Below, in pieces: positions 17,070 through 28,382 of a stretch of DNA of 64,000 nt. Within the stretch, counting starts at the first letter, position 1. Each line of letters opens with the position of its first letter. The notes below the pieces were generated by a model. That model worked only from the letters and a program-made list of their open reading frames with translations, had not been told where the DNA came from and did no database searches. Both the position numbers and the translations under genes were made by a program. Origin of the DNA: Allomuricauda sp. CAU 1633 (lineage in GTDB: Bacteria; Bacteroidota; Bacteroidia; Flavobacteriales; Flavobacteriaceae); NCBI RefSeq assembly GCF_017313225.1, contig NZ_JAFLNE010000002.1, positions 955,499 to 1,019,498 on the forward strand. The letters run 5' to 3'.

Positions 17070-18458
17070 ATGGCACAGAAACCATCCATACCTAAAGGAA
17101 CCCGAGATTTTTCACCAGCTGAAGTAGCCAGGCGTAACTATATCATCCAGACCATCAAAAAACATTTTGAAACCTATGGTTTCCAGCCTATTGAGACGCC
17201 TTCTTTTGAAAATTCAGAGACCTTAATGGGGAAATATGGAGATGAAGGGGATAGATTGATTTTTAAAATTCTGAATTCCGGGGATTTTATCTCAAAAGTG
17301 GATGACGTAACCTATAGTTCCAAGAACTCAGCTTCCTTGACACCAAAAATTTCGGAAAAAGCGCTGCGTTACGACCTTACCGTACCCTTTGCCCGTTATG
17401 TGGTGATGCACCAAAACGAGATTGATTTTCCCTTTAAACGCTATCAAATACAACCTGTTTGGCGAGCAGACCGACCTCAAAAAGGTCGTTTTCGTGAGTT
17501 TTACCAATGCGATGCCGATGTGGTCGGTGCCAATTCCCTGTTGCAGGAAGTGGAATTTGTACAACTGTACGATGCTGTTTTCACCGATTTGGAATTGAAG
17601 GGAACCACCATCAAAATCAACAACCGAAAAATTCTTTCTGGGATTGCCGAAGTTATTGGGGCCAAACATCTCTTGATAGATTTCACAGTTGCTTTGGATA
17701 AGCTCGATAAGATAGGAGAGGAGAAGGTAAAAGCTGAAATGTTGGAAAAGGGCATATCCGAAGCGGCGATTGCCAAGGCCCAACCCCTGTTTTCTATGTT
17801 GGGTTCAGCTTTTGAACAACTAGCGGAATTAAAAACATTGCTATCCGAATCAGAAATTGGCCTACAGGGAGTGGTAGATTTGGAAGAAATCATAAACACG
17901 GTTGAAGCCGTGGGGTTGCAATCTGCAAGCCTACAGTTGGATGTCACTTTGGCCCGCGGACTGAACTACTACACAGGTGCCATTTTTGAAGTTGCAGCCC
18001 CAGAAGGCGTTAGCATGGGCTCCATTGGCGGCGGCGGTCGCTATGATGACCTCACCGGCATTTTTGGTTTGAAAGATGTAAGTGGTGTTGGAATTTCCTT
18101 TGGATTGGATAGAATCTATCTGGTCTTGGAGGAATTGAACCTCTTCCCTGATAGTTTGGATACGTCTTTGGATGTGCTTTGCCTTAATTTCGGAAAAGGA
18201 GAAGGTATGGCAGGGCTTAAATTAGTGTCATCTCTCCGAAAAGCAGGGCTTCGAGCTGATCTATATCCCACAGATGCCAAAATGAAGAAGCAGTTTAAAT
18301 ATGCCGATAAGCGAGGAGTTCCCTATGTGATTCTTTTAGGGGAACAGGAACTCACCGAAGGCAATTTTGTGGTCAAAAATATGAAGACAGGTGACCAAAA
18401 GGCTTATAAATTGGATGAAGCTGAGCAGTTCGCAGAAACCGTTAGAGCCGCTTTTTGA
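17070..18458 (+). CDS. hisS: Histidyl-tRNA synthetase
   Basis: Class II synthetase that charges tRNA-His. 462 residues. Seen: 'KGTRDFSPAEVARRNYI' at the N-terminus, motif 1 region 'GFQPIETPSFE', motif 2 'RYQIQPVWRADRPQKGRFRE', the histidine A/B motifs 'LARGLNYYTGAIFEV' near 295 and 'GGGRYDDLTGIFG', motif 3 'GVGISFGLDRIY', and a C-terminal anticodon-binding domain (about 370-455). A GGTPP-type motif 2 entry is replaced by the flavobacterial form. Its 3' end overlaps that of the Nudix gene by 17 bp in tail-to-tail orientation. Confidence 0.97.
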   Translation: MAQKPSIPKGTRDFSPAEVARRNYIIQTIKKHFETYGFQPIETPSFENSETLMGKYGDEGDRLIFKILNSGDFISKVDDVTYSSKNSASLTPKISEKALRYDLTVPFARYVVMHQNEIDFPFKRYQIQPVWRADRPQKGRFREFYQCDADVVGANSLLQEVEFVQLYDAVFTDLELKGTTIKINNRKILSGIAEVIGAKHLLIDFTVALDKLDKIGEEKVKAEMLEKGISEAAIAKAQPLFSMLGSAFEQLAELKTLLSESEIGLQGVVDLEEIINTVEAVGLQSASLQLDVTLARGLNYYTGAIFEVAAPEGVSMGSIGGGGRYDDLTGIFGLKDVSGVGISFGLDRIYLVLEELNLFPDSLDTSLDVLCLNFGKGEGMAGLKLVSSLRKAGLRADLYPTDAKMKKQFKYADKRGVPYVILLGEQELTEGNFVVKNMKTGDQKAYKLDEAEQFAETVRAAF

Positions 18459-18990
18459 TTTCTTTAATGATGGTTTTATAGTAATCAACGCCATGGGGTA
18501 CATATTTCCCAGTATTGGCCATTCCCCAAGTTTCCTCGGCAAATTGGAGTAGAGGAACCAAGTCCAAAGCATCCACTTCACTATCTTGTTTGGTCAGTCG
18601 ATTTAATGGTGTTTTGAGTTCACAGATAAAAACATGGTGGAATTCGGCATCAATAAAATCCTCCGATATCTGATGGATTGCCTTAAAAGTTCCGATAGGC
18701 TCCAAATCCGATTCAGAAATGGCTAAACCAACCTCTTCGGCAACCTCGCGAACGGCGGCAACTTTAATGTCTTCTCCAGACGACACATGTCCCGCAACGG
18801 AAACATCCCAAAGGGATGGATGGGTTTCCTTATGTCTTCCCCGTTGTTGAATGAGTACCTTACCGTCTCTGGTGTAGAGCCAAACATGAATAGTAGGGTG
18901 CAGCAGTCCTTTTTGGTGCGCTTCGGATTTTAAGCAGGATTCTCCCGTTGGGTTTCCATGCTCATCCAAAATGTCGACCTGTTCATCCAT
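18442..18990 (-). CDS. Nudix hydrolase, isopentenyl-diphosphate-isomerase-like subfamily
   Basis: 182 residues. A perfect Nudix box G-x5-E-x7-REVAEEVGL starts at 'GHVSSGEDIKVAAVREVAEE' (about residue 71). The flanking 'HPTIHVWLYTRDGKVLIQQR' and 'HPSLWDVSVAGH' resemble the YfcD/IPP-isomerase-like Nudix group, which act on pyrophosphate-linked substrates. True IPP isomerase needs extra Cys and Glu residues that are not evident, so a housecleaning or NDP-sugar role is equally possible. It converges with hisS with 17 bp of overlapping 3' ends. A 119-bp palindromic repeat fills the gap to the peptidase gene on its right. Confidence 0.88.
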   Translation of the reverse strand: MDEQVDILDEHGNPTGESCLKSEAHQKGLLHPTIHVWLYTRDGKVLIQQRGRHKETHPSLWDVSVAGHVSSGEDIKVAAVREVAEEVGLAISESDLEPIGTFKAIHQISEDFIDAEFHHVFICELKTPLNRLTKQDSEVDALDLVPLLQFAEETWGMANTGKYVPHGVDYYKTIIKEIKKRL

Positions 18991-19003
18991 GCAAATACAA
19001 AAT

Positions 19004-19122
19004 CGTCAATTCGAGTGATTTTTCGAAATGAAATGAAGAAAAATTGTATCGAGAATAGGTTTCGTTTTCAAAACTACCAGTTCTCGATACAAAATTCCTT
19101 CGGAATCTCACTCGAACTGACG
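19004..19122. repeat. 119-bp interspersed palindromic element, copy 1
   Basis: Outer arms CGTCAATTCGAGTG (19004-19017) and CACTCGAACTGACG (19109-19122) pair with one mismatch. Inner arms TTGTATCGAGAA (19044-19055) and TTCTCGATACAA (19081-19092) pair perfectly. Element size and arms match a second copy at 55271-55389. It fills nearly the whole gap between the peptidase stop and the Nudix start, both leftward genes. Confidence 0.9.
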
Positions 19123-19131
19123 CTTACTCTA

Positions 19132-20220
19132 TTAATCAAAATAACTGAATGTCTCGCCCTCTTTGATGGTCAACAAAGTTTCGTAGATCAAACGAATCAC
19201 ATTTTCAACATCATCCTTGTGCACGGTCTCAACCGTAGTGTGCATATAGCGCAACGGCAACGAAATCAAAGCTGAGGCCACACCGCCATTGCTATAAGCA
19301 AAGGCATCAGTGTCCGTTCCGGTATATCGGGAAGCTGCCAATCGCTGGAATGGTATCTTTTTAGTTTCGGCCGTTTCCAAAATACGTTCGCGAAGCTTGT
19401 TTTGCACCGCTGGGGCATACGAAACCACAGGGCCGGAACCAATTAATATCTCGCCTTCTTTCTTTTTGTCAATCATAGGCGTAGTGGTGTCGTGGCATAC
19501 ATCGGTAACAATGGCCACGTTGGGCTTAATGGTCTGTGTGATCATCTCAGCACCACGCAATCCAATTTCTTCTTGAACGGAATTGGTAATATACAGTCCA
19601 AAAGGAAGTTCCTTCTTGTTTTCATGTAGCAACCGGGCCACCTCTGCAATCATAAAACCTCCGACACGGTTATCCAAAGCGCGACAAACAAACTTATCCT
19701 TGTTCAATGTGTGGAATTCATCTGGGTAAGTGATGACGCATCCCACGTGTACGCCCATTTTCTCTACTTCTTCCTTGTCCTTGGCGCCTATATCGATAAA
19801 AATATTCTCAATTTTTGGGGTTTCCTCTTTGGCTTTGTCCCTGGTATGGATAGCTGGCCACCCGAAAACGCCCTTAACAATGCCATTTTTGGTATGGATA
19901 TTTACCCATTTTGAAGGTGCAATTTGATGGTCGCTGCCCCCATTTCGGATGACATAAAGCAAACCGTTGTCGGTAATATAATTGACATACCAAGAGATTT
20001 CGTCGGAATGACCCTCTATGACGACCTTATATTTGGCATCAGGATTAATAACAGCTACCGCGGTCCCGTAAGTATCCGTAATGAAGTCATCCACATACGG
20101 TTTTAGATATTCCATCCATATTTTCTGCCCTTCCCACTCATAACCCGTAGGAGAGGGATTGTTCAAGTATTTTTCAAGGAACGTAAGCGATTTCTCGTTG
20201 ATGATTTTTCCTGCTGCCAT
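19132..20220 (-). CDS. M42-family metallo-aminopeptidase
   Basis: 362 residues of the M42 (glutamyl aminopeptidase/tetrahedral TET peptidase) family, which trims peptides in the cytosol using two metal ions. Seen metal ligands and catalytic residues: 'IEGHSDEIS' (His, near 70), 'CRALDNRVGG' (bridging Asp, near 180), 'NSVQEEIGLRG' (general-base Glu and ligand Glu, near 215), 'VTDVCHD' (Asp, near 238), and 'RYMHTTVETVH' (His, near 327). The N-terminal 'NNPSPTGYEWEG' is typical. No signal peptide. A TATGTTTG box on the minus strand at 20238-20245 lies about 17 nt upstream of the ATG. Confidence 0.94.
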   Translation of the reverse strand: MAAGKIINEKSLTFLEKYLNNPSPTGYEWEGQKIWMEYLKPYVDDFITDTYGTAVAVINPDAKYKVVIEGHSDEISWYVNYITDNGLLYVIRNGGSDHQIAPSKWVNIHTKNGIVKGVFGWPAIHTRDKAKEETPKIENIFIDIGAKDKEEVEKMGVHVGCVITYPDEFHTLNKDKFVCRALDNRVGGFMIAEVARLLHENKKELPFGLYITNSVQEEIGLRGAEMITQTIKPNVAIVTDVCHDTTTPMIDKKKEGEILIGSGPVVSYAPAVQNKLRERILETAETKKIPFQRLAASRYTGTDTDAFAYSNGGVASALISLPLRYMHTTVETVHKDDVENVIRLIYETLLTIKEGETFSYFD

Positions 20221-20237
20221 GTGTTTAATTTAGTCCA

Positions 20238-20245
20238 CAAACATA
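20238..20245 (-). promoter_or_regulatory. -7 box (TATGTTTG) of the M42 peptidase gene
   Basis: The minus strand reads TATGTTTG, matching TAnnTTTG, 17 nt before the peptidase ATG. The nearest TTG is 25 nt further upstream, slightly beyond the usual spacing. Confidence 0.4.
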
Positions 20246-20313
20246 CTAATATTCACTTTTATTTAATAACCAAATCTTACCTTTATCTTTACTTTTGGCA
20301 AGACTTTTGAGCA

Positions 20314-21027
20314 ATGAACCGGATGTTGAGAACGTATATTCTTGTTGTTTTTATCGCTTTTAGCGCCCTAGGATTTTCACAGGAGATTGAAAATGATTCT
20401 GTGTTGAATCCCAATGATTCCATTGCTGATTTTTATGTTCGGTTTGAAGGGGATTCCATTCTTCACAGCTCTATTGAACTGGATGAAGTCTACATCTTTG
20501 GTAAACTGGAATTTGCTGATAAAAATGAAAGGATACGATATCTTATTTTACGTCGGAAGACCTTAAAAGTGTATCCGTATGCAAAATTGGCAGCGGAACG
20601 TTTGGTGGAACTGAACGATAGCTTGAAGCATATCAAAAAAAGGAGACACCAGCGCAGGTATACCAAAAAGGTGCAGAAGTTTATTGAGGAGGAGTTCTCG
20701 GAAGAGCTCAAAAAACTAACCCGTACCGAAGGCCAAATTTTGGTAAAATTGATCTATCGGCAAACAGGGACAACCGGATTTGATTTGGTAAAAGAACTTC
20801 GCAGTGGATGGCGGGCCTTTTGGTATAATACTACGGCCAGTTTGTTTAGCATTAGTTTAAAGGAAGAATTTCACCCTGAAAGCATACATGAAGACTATTT
20901 GATTGAGGACATTCTGCAACGTGCCTTTGCGGCCAATCAACTGGAACGGCAGAAATCGGTGCTGGATTACGACTATGCCCAGCTGAGCAACAAATGGAAA
21001 AACACTCCTCCGGAAACTAAAAATTAG
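20314..21027 (+). CDS. DUF4294 secreted protein
   Basis: 237 residues. Signal peptide about 1-22 ('ILVVFIAFSALGFSQ'), so exported. The core 'LKVYPYAKLAAERLVELNDS', 'IEEEFSEELKKLTRTEGQIL', 'LIYRQTGTTGFDLVKELRSG' and 'WRAFWYNTTASLFSISLKEE' matches DUF4294, conserved in Bacteroidota and of unknown function. The basic stretch 'IKKRRHQRRYTKK' near 110 is notable. A TACTTTTG box (20290-20297) lies 16 nt before the ATG. It is divergent from the M42 gene and overlaps the 3' end of the next leftward gene by 4 bp. Confidence 0.85.
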   Translation: MNRMLRTYILVVFIAFSALGFSQEIENDSVLNPNDSIADFYVRFEGDSILHSSIELDEVYIFGKLEFADKNERIRYLILRRKTLKVYPYAKLAAERLVELNDSLKHIKKRRHQRRYTKKVQKFIEEEFSEELKKLTRTEGQILVKLIYRQTGTTGFDLVKELRSGWRAFWYNTTASLFSISLKEEFHPESIHEDYLIEDILQRAFAANQLERQKSVLDYDYAQLSNKWKNTPPETKN

Positions 21028-21263
21028 TCTTTGGATTTCTTCTTCCCAAAGACCGCGTCCATAACAATGTTCACGGACCGAAAACCTAAATAAATGGCTA
21101 AACCTCCAAACAGAATTCCCAAAATCAACACAGGAATGAAAAGAGGGTTATCATCATTTTTAATGGCTTCATAAAAGAGTACTGGGCCTAAAAACATACA
21201 AAAAATGGTATAACCAAACGATTTTAATCCTTTTACCAAAAGTTCCTTGTCTGTTCGCCTCAT
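21024..21263 (-). CDS. Small DUF6095-like membrane protein
   Basis: 79 residues with two hydrophobic segments (about 14-32 and 40-62) and a basic tail 'VFGKKKSKD', predicting an inner-membrane hairpin with both ends in the cytoplasm. The N-terminus 'MRRTDKELLVKGLKSFGYT' is a conserved feature of the flavobacterial DUF6095 family as I remember it; unchecked. It converges with the DUF4294 gene (4-bp 3' overlap) and is divergent from the GntP permease, with about 55 bp between starts. Function unknown. Confidence 0.65.
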   Translation of the reverse strand: MRRTDKELLVKGLKSFGYTIFCMFLGPVLFYEAIKNDDNPLFIPVLILGILFGGLAIYLGFRSVNIVMDAVFGKKKSKD

Positions 21264-21319
21264 GGGACCAAAGTAGGAATATTAGCTTATATTTAGAGGA
21301 TATCGCATAAAAATTGACC

Positions 21320-22639
21320 ATGGAACTTCTCGTTTTGGGCCTTGTGGTACTTTTCATTATTGTGGCCACGGTAAAGTTTAAAATGCATCCCGTTTTTTCC
21401 CTGACTTTGGCGGCAGTGGCATCAGGATTCCTATTGGGGCTGAATTCCCAGGATATTATGAGCACGATTGCAGAAGGATTTGGAAAAACACTTTCCGGAA
21501 TTGGACTGGTAATCGCTTTTGGGACCGTTATTGGAATCTATTTGGAGAAAACTGGAAGCACCCAGGTCTTGGCCAATAGTATTTTAAAACTCATTGGATT
21601 AAAGCGCTCTCCGTTGGCCATTAATTTGGCGGGATTTGTAATTTCCATTCCGGTGTATTGCGATTCTGGGTTTATTATCCTTTCCTCCTTGAACAAGGCC
21701 ATTAGCAGAAGAACGGGTATTCCCGCTTTGGTTTTTGCCATTGCCTTGGCCACTGGGTTGTATTCTGCGCATGTATTTGTGCCGCCCACTCCTGGGCCTT
21801 TGGCAGCGGCATCCATACTGGAGGCTGATTTGGGCTTGGTGATGATTTTGGGGCTTTTGGTGGCCATTCCCGTTTCCATTTCGGGGTATTTTTGGGCCCA
21901 TTTTATTGGTAAATCCCTCAAGGAAGATGAAATGGCTGAAGCCATGGAAGAAAAGGAAGAGGTTCCATCCACGGTAAGACCGTTCCAAGCCTTTTTACCC
22001 TTGCTTGTCCCCATTATTTTGATAGCCATGAAATCTCTGGTCAATTATCCTACCTATCCATTGGGCGAAGGAGTTGTGTTTAAAATCATGGACTTTTTGG
22101 GAAGTCCTATTATTGCTCTATTGGTTGGTGTGTTCTTTGCATTTTCATTGGGGAGACAAACACCATCCAAGGAAAAACAGGCTTGGGTAGCGGAAGCGTT
22201 TAAGCAAGCGGGAGCCATTGTCTTGATTACGGGAGCGGGAGGAGCCTTTGGTGCCATTTTACGAACAATTGATATTGCTTCCATCATCAATTTGGAGTCG
22301 AGTTCGGGTATCGGTGGACTTTTGATAGCCTTTGTGATTGCTGCGGTGTTAAAAACAGCACAAGGGTCATCCACGGTCGCCATTATTACCACATCCGCTA
22401 TTATAGCTCCTTTATTGGAAACCTTTGGGTTGTTGTCCATCACTGATAAAGCCTTGACCGTTTTGGCTGTCGGGGCAGGGGCCATGACGGTTTCACATAT
22501 CAATGACAGCTATTTTTGGGTGGTTTCCCAGTTTTCCAATATTAATGTAAAAATCGCATTGCGAGGGCATACTTTGGGAACCCTAGTGCAAGGCATCACA
22601 GGTATTTTAGTGATACTCTTGTTATATATCCTATTGTGA
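21320..22639 (+). CDS. GntP-family organic-acid (gluconate) permease
   Basis: 439 residues, about 12 membrane helices. It is a GntP-family proton symporter for gluconate or related sugar acids and hydroxyacids. Seen: 'GLVIAFGTVIGIYLEKTGST', 'ISIPVYCDSGFIILSSL', 'HVFVPPTPGPLAAASIL' (the family signature with the PPTPGP turn), 'TGAGGAFGAILRTI', 'AQGSSTVAIITTSAIIAP' and 'SHINDSYFWVVSQF'. The frame could start at a TTG at 21314, but the ATG at 21320 is preferred. No kinase or dehydratase for gluconate is next to it, so the substrate is uncertain. Confidence 0.92.
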   Translation: MELLVLGLVVLFIIVATVKFKMHPVFSLTLAAVASGFLLGLNSQDIMSTIAEGFGKTLSGIGLVIAFGTVIGIYLEKTGSTQVLANSILKLIGLKRSPLAINLAGFVISIPVYCDSGFIILSSLNKAISRRTGIPALVFAIALATGLYSAHVFVPPTPGPLAAASILEADLGLVMILGLLVAIPVSISGYFWAHFIGKSLKEDEMAEAMEEKEEVPSTVRPFQAFLPLLVPIILIAMKSLVNYPTYPLGEGVVFKIMDFLGSPIIALLVGVFFAFSLGRQTPSKEKQAWVAEAFKQAGAIVLITGAGGAFGAILRTIDIASIINLESSSGIGGLLIAFVIAAVLKTAQGSSTVAIITTSAIIAPLLETFGLLSITDKALTVLAVGAGAMTVSHINDSYFWVVSQFSNINVKIALRGHTLGTLVQGITGILVILLLYILL

Positions 22640-22647
22640 TATGTTAT

Positions 22648-23541
22648 TTATTCGATGGTTAAGCTCCTTTCAAATTCTTGAGCAACGGCAAAATAGCCAA
22701 GGGCATAGTCGTTTGGTCGTTCCACGTTGTCAAAAATGTTGATGTTATCCAAACCTGTTATATCAAAAACATTACCACGAACCGTGGCCACAGGAGTTTC
22801 AAAAACACCACCATTATTTTCTGTTTGTTCCACCAAAAGGTCCATATAGTTGTAAAAGTCCTCAGTGGCTCCCAAAATACTTACAGAAATATCGTTGCCG
22901 GCCTGTAGGTTATCATCGTAGAAATAAGAAAATCGAAATTGTTGCCCTTGGAAAAATTGGTCATCCACAGCTTGAAAATTACCGAAATCGAAGTCAAATA
23001 CATAATAATCATCTTGTTCAGGGGTGTCCGTAAACGTAACAACTACTTCTGTATCATCTTCGTTGAAAAGGGTTCCATCTCCCTGCTCCAAATTATCAAT
23101 TGGAACGGTTGGGGCATAGTCTGTTCGTGCGTAGTACCGTCTTCCCTTATGGTTAAGTTGCAAAATAAAAGATACGCCAGGCTCCACTTGTGCAGTGCGG
23201 ATGCGTTGGTCTGAGGTAAAGCTTAAATCTGGCACATAAATGCCACTTCCGGGTGTTTCCTCTGTTAAATTTGAAAATGCTAACCATTCAAACAGTCCAT
23301 CCCTAGTGGGTACACCATAGGTAATGACCGGACTTTCGACTTGGGTAGCTGGATTATCCTCGAAAAAATTGCTGGTTTCCCGCATCGTTATTCTAACATC
23401 CACAAATTCTTGGCTTTTATCCACACGCAATAATCCCTCAACAATAAGTCTGGGCTCGGTATCAGGTAAATCTACGTCCACAACATCTTCGCATGACGTA
23501 AACATGAAAATGACCCCTATAATGATGATTATTTTTTTCAT
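22648..23541 (-). CDS. DUF4249 outer-membrane-associated lipoprotein
   Basis: 297 residues. Lipobox 'MFTSC' at 14-18 predicts a lipoprotein. The body 'DTEPRLIVEGLLRVDKSQEF', 'VRITMRETSNFF' and 'FILQLNHKGRRYYARTDYAP' is typical of DUF4249, whose genes regularly sit downstream of a TonB-dependent receptor in Bacteroidota. Here the receptor ends 3 bp upstream, so the two are co-transcribed and probably form a receptor-lipoprotein pair, analogous to but distinct from SusC/SusD. The partnership is an inference; the substrate is not visible. It converges with the GntP gene (8 bp apart). Confidence 0.88.
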   Translation of the reverse strand: MKKIIIIIGVIFMFTSCEDVVDVDLPDTEPRLIVEGLLRVDKSQEFVDVRITMRETSNFFEDNPATQVESPVITYGVPTRDGLFEWLAFSNLTEETPGSGIYVPDLSFTSDQRIRTAQVEPGVSFILQLNHKGRRYYARTDYAPTVPIDNLEQGDGTLFNEDDTEVVVTFTDTPEQDDYYVFDFDFGNFQAVDDQFFQGQQFRFSYFYDDNLQAGNDISVSILGATEDFYNYMDLLVEQTENNGGVFETPVATVRGNVFDITGLDNINIFDNVERPNDYALGYFAVAQEFERSLTIE

Positions 23542-23544
23542 ACG

Positions 23545-25944
23545 CTAGAATCTAAAGTTATAGGTTATGGCTGGAATGATTCCAAAAATGGAGGTTCTAA
23601 TTGCCTCGTTCCTTCCGGTATCCTCATTCTCTCTAAAATTGATGGATGCCGCATTTTTTCTACTGTAAACATTGTAGATGCTGAACACCCATTCAGATTG
23701 GATTTTTTTGCGTTGGTTTCGTTTAGGGGTTAATTTGGCCGATACATCCAATCTATGGTAGTCCGGAAGTCTCTCCTTGTTTCTAAATCCGTAGTATGGT
23801 ACTGTGAGCCCTTCAAACTCGAACTGGCCAATGGGATAGTTTGTGGGCTGTCCTGTCTGAAAGACAAAATTCGCATTGAAGTTCCACTTTTCATTGAGCT
23901 CAAGGTTTCCATAAATGGAAAGGTCGTGTCTTTTGTCGTACGGAGTGCTGTACCATTCGCCTTGATTGATGCCCGTTTCAAGGTCTGAGCGCCCTGTGTC
24001 TATGCCCAGGTCCCTTCCGGGGGTTCGTTGTTCCGATTTTGACCACGTATAGGCCAGCCATCCTGTGAATTGGCCTTCATTTTTCCGAATTAGAAATTCC
24101 AACCCGTACGCTCTGGCCACACCATTTAATATCACCTGCTCTATGGCATTATTGGCAATCAGGTCCGCACCATCAATATAATCAATCCTGTTTTGGATAT
24201 CCTTATAAAAGCCTTCGGTCTCAAAACTAAAAGCACCATTTTTGATATTCCTAAAATAGCCCAAGGCGTATTGATCCAGCAATTGGGGTTCAGTAAAAGG
24301 ACCACTAGGGGTCCACACATCCAAAGGAGTGGGTGAGCTAGTGTTCGAGAGAAGATGGAGATATTGTGCCAGTCGGGTATAACTTGCTTTAATAGAGCTT
24401 TTGCCGTTAAAGTTATACGATGCGGATACCCTGGGCTCTAGATTGAAAAACTTTTTAAGTGTGCCACTTCTCCCCGGATTTATGGTGTCAATGGGAGTAG
24501 CCTCTTTGTAAACAAGGGTAAAGGGGTCAAAGATGACGGGATTATCATTTTCATAAACGTAAAATTCATCCTGCCCTAAGCGGTTGAATTGACTGGCCCG
24601 AAGGCCGTACTCCAAACTTAAATTTTCCGATACCTGATGCTCAATATCGACATAGATGGCGTTCTCATTGGCGTATTTTTTGGTCAGTTGTTCTTCCAGA
24701 ATCCCAGAATCTGGACTGTTGGGCTTTATTTTTCCGGGATTGAACACATAGTAGGTGTTGTTGAGACCGTAATTGAGTTGTAGTTTATCGTTTATATAAT
24801 GTTTTAGATCATACTTTAGGTTGAAGTTTTGGATGCCCGAATCCCACTCAAACCCCACGAAATCAAGCTCTAAACCATAGTAATAATCAGAATAGATAAG
24901 AGACAGGTTTGAAAACAGCCTATCGGAAAATAAATGGTTCCACCTGAAGTTCCCCACAGCATTTCCATAGGTATTCACGAACCGATCACTGATGCTGAAC
25001 AGGTCACGTCCAAAGTAACCTGAAAGAAAAATATTGTTCCGATGGTTGATTTTGTGGTTGATTTTGGCGTTCAGGTCATAGAAATACGCCTTATTATCCA
25101 CGTCAAATAACGACAAAAATAGATGGGCGTAAGAAGCTCTTCCACCAACCAAAAACGCGGTTCTATCTTTCTGGATAGGCCCTTCCAACAATAATCTACT
25201 CGCAACCGCACCAATGCCCCCATTGACCTTAAAATCTTTACTATTTCCTTCCTTTTGAAATATTTCCAATACGGAAGAAACCCTTCCGCCATAGCGCGCA
25301 GGGATACCTCCTTTGAACAGCTTTACATCTTTAATGGCATCAGGATTGAAAACGGAAAAGAACCCAAACAAATGTGACGTATTAAACACAGTGGCTTCAT
25401 CCAAAAGGATAAGGTTTTGGTCTACTGCTCCTCCACGAACATTGAATCCTGAAGATGCTTCTCCGGCATTGGAAACCCCTGGCAAAAGCAATAGTGACTT
25501 AATCACGTCTGCTTCTCCAAGCACCACAGGAATCTGTTTTATGGTCTGTACGGCCATGGTGTTGACGCTCATCTGCGGTTTGCGGATATCGAGCCGTTCC
25601 ACATCATCGGAAACAACAACTTCCTCTAATTGTTCAGCCTCTTCAACCAGACTAAAATCACGCTTAGTATTGGAATTTAGGTTGATGGTCTCCCGCACAT
25701 CCTGAAATCCCAAATAGCTTACCACTACCGTGTATTCCCCTTGTGGAAGGGTAACGGAATAGAATCCATATTCGTTGGTGGTAACGCCGGTTTTAAGCTC
25801 AGGAAATGCAATGGTAACCCCGATTAAAGTCTCATTGCTATTAGCCTCTGAAATGGTTCCGCTGAGTGTAAACTTTTGTTGCGCCTGTGCAAAAAGACTG
25901 CAAAGGAATAGGCCAAGACAAAAGACAAAATGTCTATTCGGCAT
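23545..25944 (-). CDS. TonB-dependent receptor with carboxypeptidase-like domain, DUF4249 partner
   Basis: 799 residues. Signal peptide about 1-21 ('LGLFLCSLFAQAQ'); CarboxypepD_reg-like domain 25-110 ('GTISEANSNETLIGVTIAF', 'VSYLGF'); plug about 120-230 ('SVNTMAVQTIKQIPVVLGE', 'GFNVRGGAVDQNLILLDEA', 'GGIPARYGGRVSSVLEI'); then barrel strands ending 'SIFGIIPAITYNFRF', with the terminal Phe of outer-membrane barrels. The start 'MPNRHFVFCLGL' is the only ATG in place. It precedes the DUF4249 lipoprotein gene by 3 bp. Shorter than SusC-type receptors and with no SusD, so uptake of glycan oligomers is not indicated; a small ligand is as likely. Confidence 0.92.
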   Translation of the reverse strand: MPNRHFVFCLGLFLCSLFAQAQQKFTLSGTISEANSNETLIGVTIAFPELKTGVTTNEYGFYSVTLPQGEYTVVVSYLGFQDVRETINLNSNTKRDFSLVEEAEQLEEVVVSDDVERLDIRKPQMSVNTMAVQTIKQIPVVLGEADVIKSLLLLPGVSNAGEASSGFNVRGGAVDQNLILLDEATVFNTSHLFGFFSVFNPDAIKDVKLFKGGIPARYGGRVSSVLEIFQKEGNSKDFKVNGGIGAVASRLLLEGPIQKDRTAFLVGGRASYAHLFLSLFDVDNKAYFYDLNAKINHKINHRNNIFLSGYFGRDLFSISDRFVNTYGNAVGNFRWNHLFSDRLFSNLSLIYSDYYYGLELDFVGFEWDSGIQNFNLKYDLKHYINDKLQLNYGLNNTYYVFNPGKIKPNSPDSGILEEQLTKKYANENAIYVDIEHQVSENLSLEYGLRASQFNRLGQDEFYVYENDNPVIFDPFTLVYKEATPIDTINPGRSGTLKKFFNLEPRVSASYNFNGKSSIKASYTRLAQYLHLLSNTSSPTPLDVWTPSGPFTEPQLLDQYALGYFRNIKNGAFSFETEGFYKDIQNRIDYIDGADLIANNAIEQVILNGVARAYGLEFLIRKNEGQFTGWLAYTWSKSEQRTPGRDLGIDTGRSDLETGINQGEWYSTPYDKRHDLSIYGNLELNEKWNFNANFVFQTGQPTNYPIGQFEFEGLTVPYYGFRNKERLPDYHRLDVSAKLTPKRNQRKKIQSEWVFSIYNVYSRKNAASINFRENEDTGRNEAIRTSIFGIIPAITYNFRF

Positions 25945-26017
25945 TTTTTAGGTTTTCCTAAAAATACACATTAAATGTGTAGCTGGAAAAATAAAAATAG
26001 GCCGGTGCTTTTGTTTT

Positions 26018-28240
<2,223 letters not shown>

Positions 28241-28264
28241 TTATGTGTATTTGTTTGAGCGGTG

Positions 28265-28272
28265 CAAATATA
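28265..28272 (-). promoter_or_regulatory. -7 box (TATATTTG) of icd
   Basis: The minus strand reads TATATTTG, matching TAnnTTTG, about 24 nt before the icd ATG. No clear TTG is present at the expected distance. It lies between the upstream RNA terminator and icd, supporting separate transcription. Confidence 0.45.
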
Positions 28273-28337
28273 CGATTTATGGACGGTGTACTAATAATGA
28301 ATTTTTTAAAAGTGAGGGGTAATACTTGAAGATTTTC

Positions 28338-28382
28338 TAAAAAACAAAAGCCATATCCATGTGCGAACATTGATATGGCTTT
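28338..28382 (-). terminator. Terminator of the unassigned RNA upstream of icd
   Basis: On the minus strand AAAGCCATATC and GATATGGCTTT (28347-28357 and 28372-28382) form a perfect 11-bp stem with a 14-nt loop, followed by TTGTTTTTT. No protein gene lies directly before it on this strand: the nearest, rplS, has its own terminator. Confidence 0.85.
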
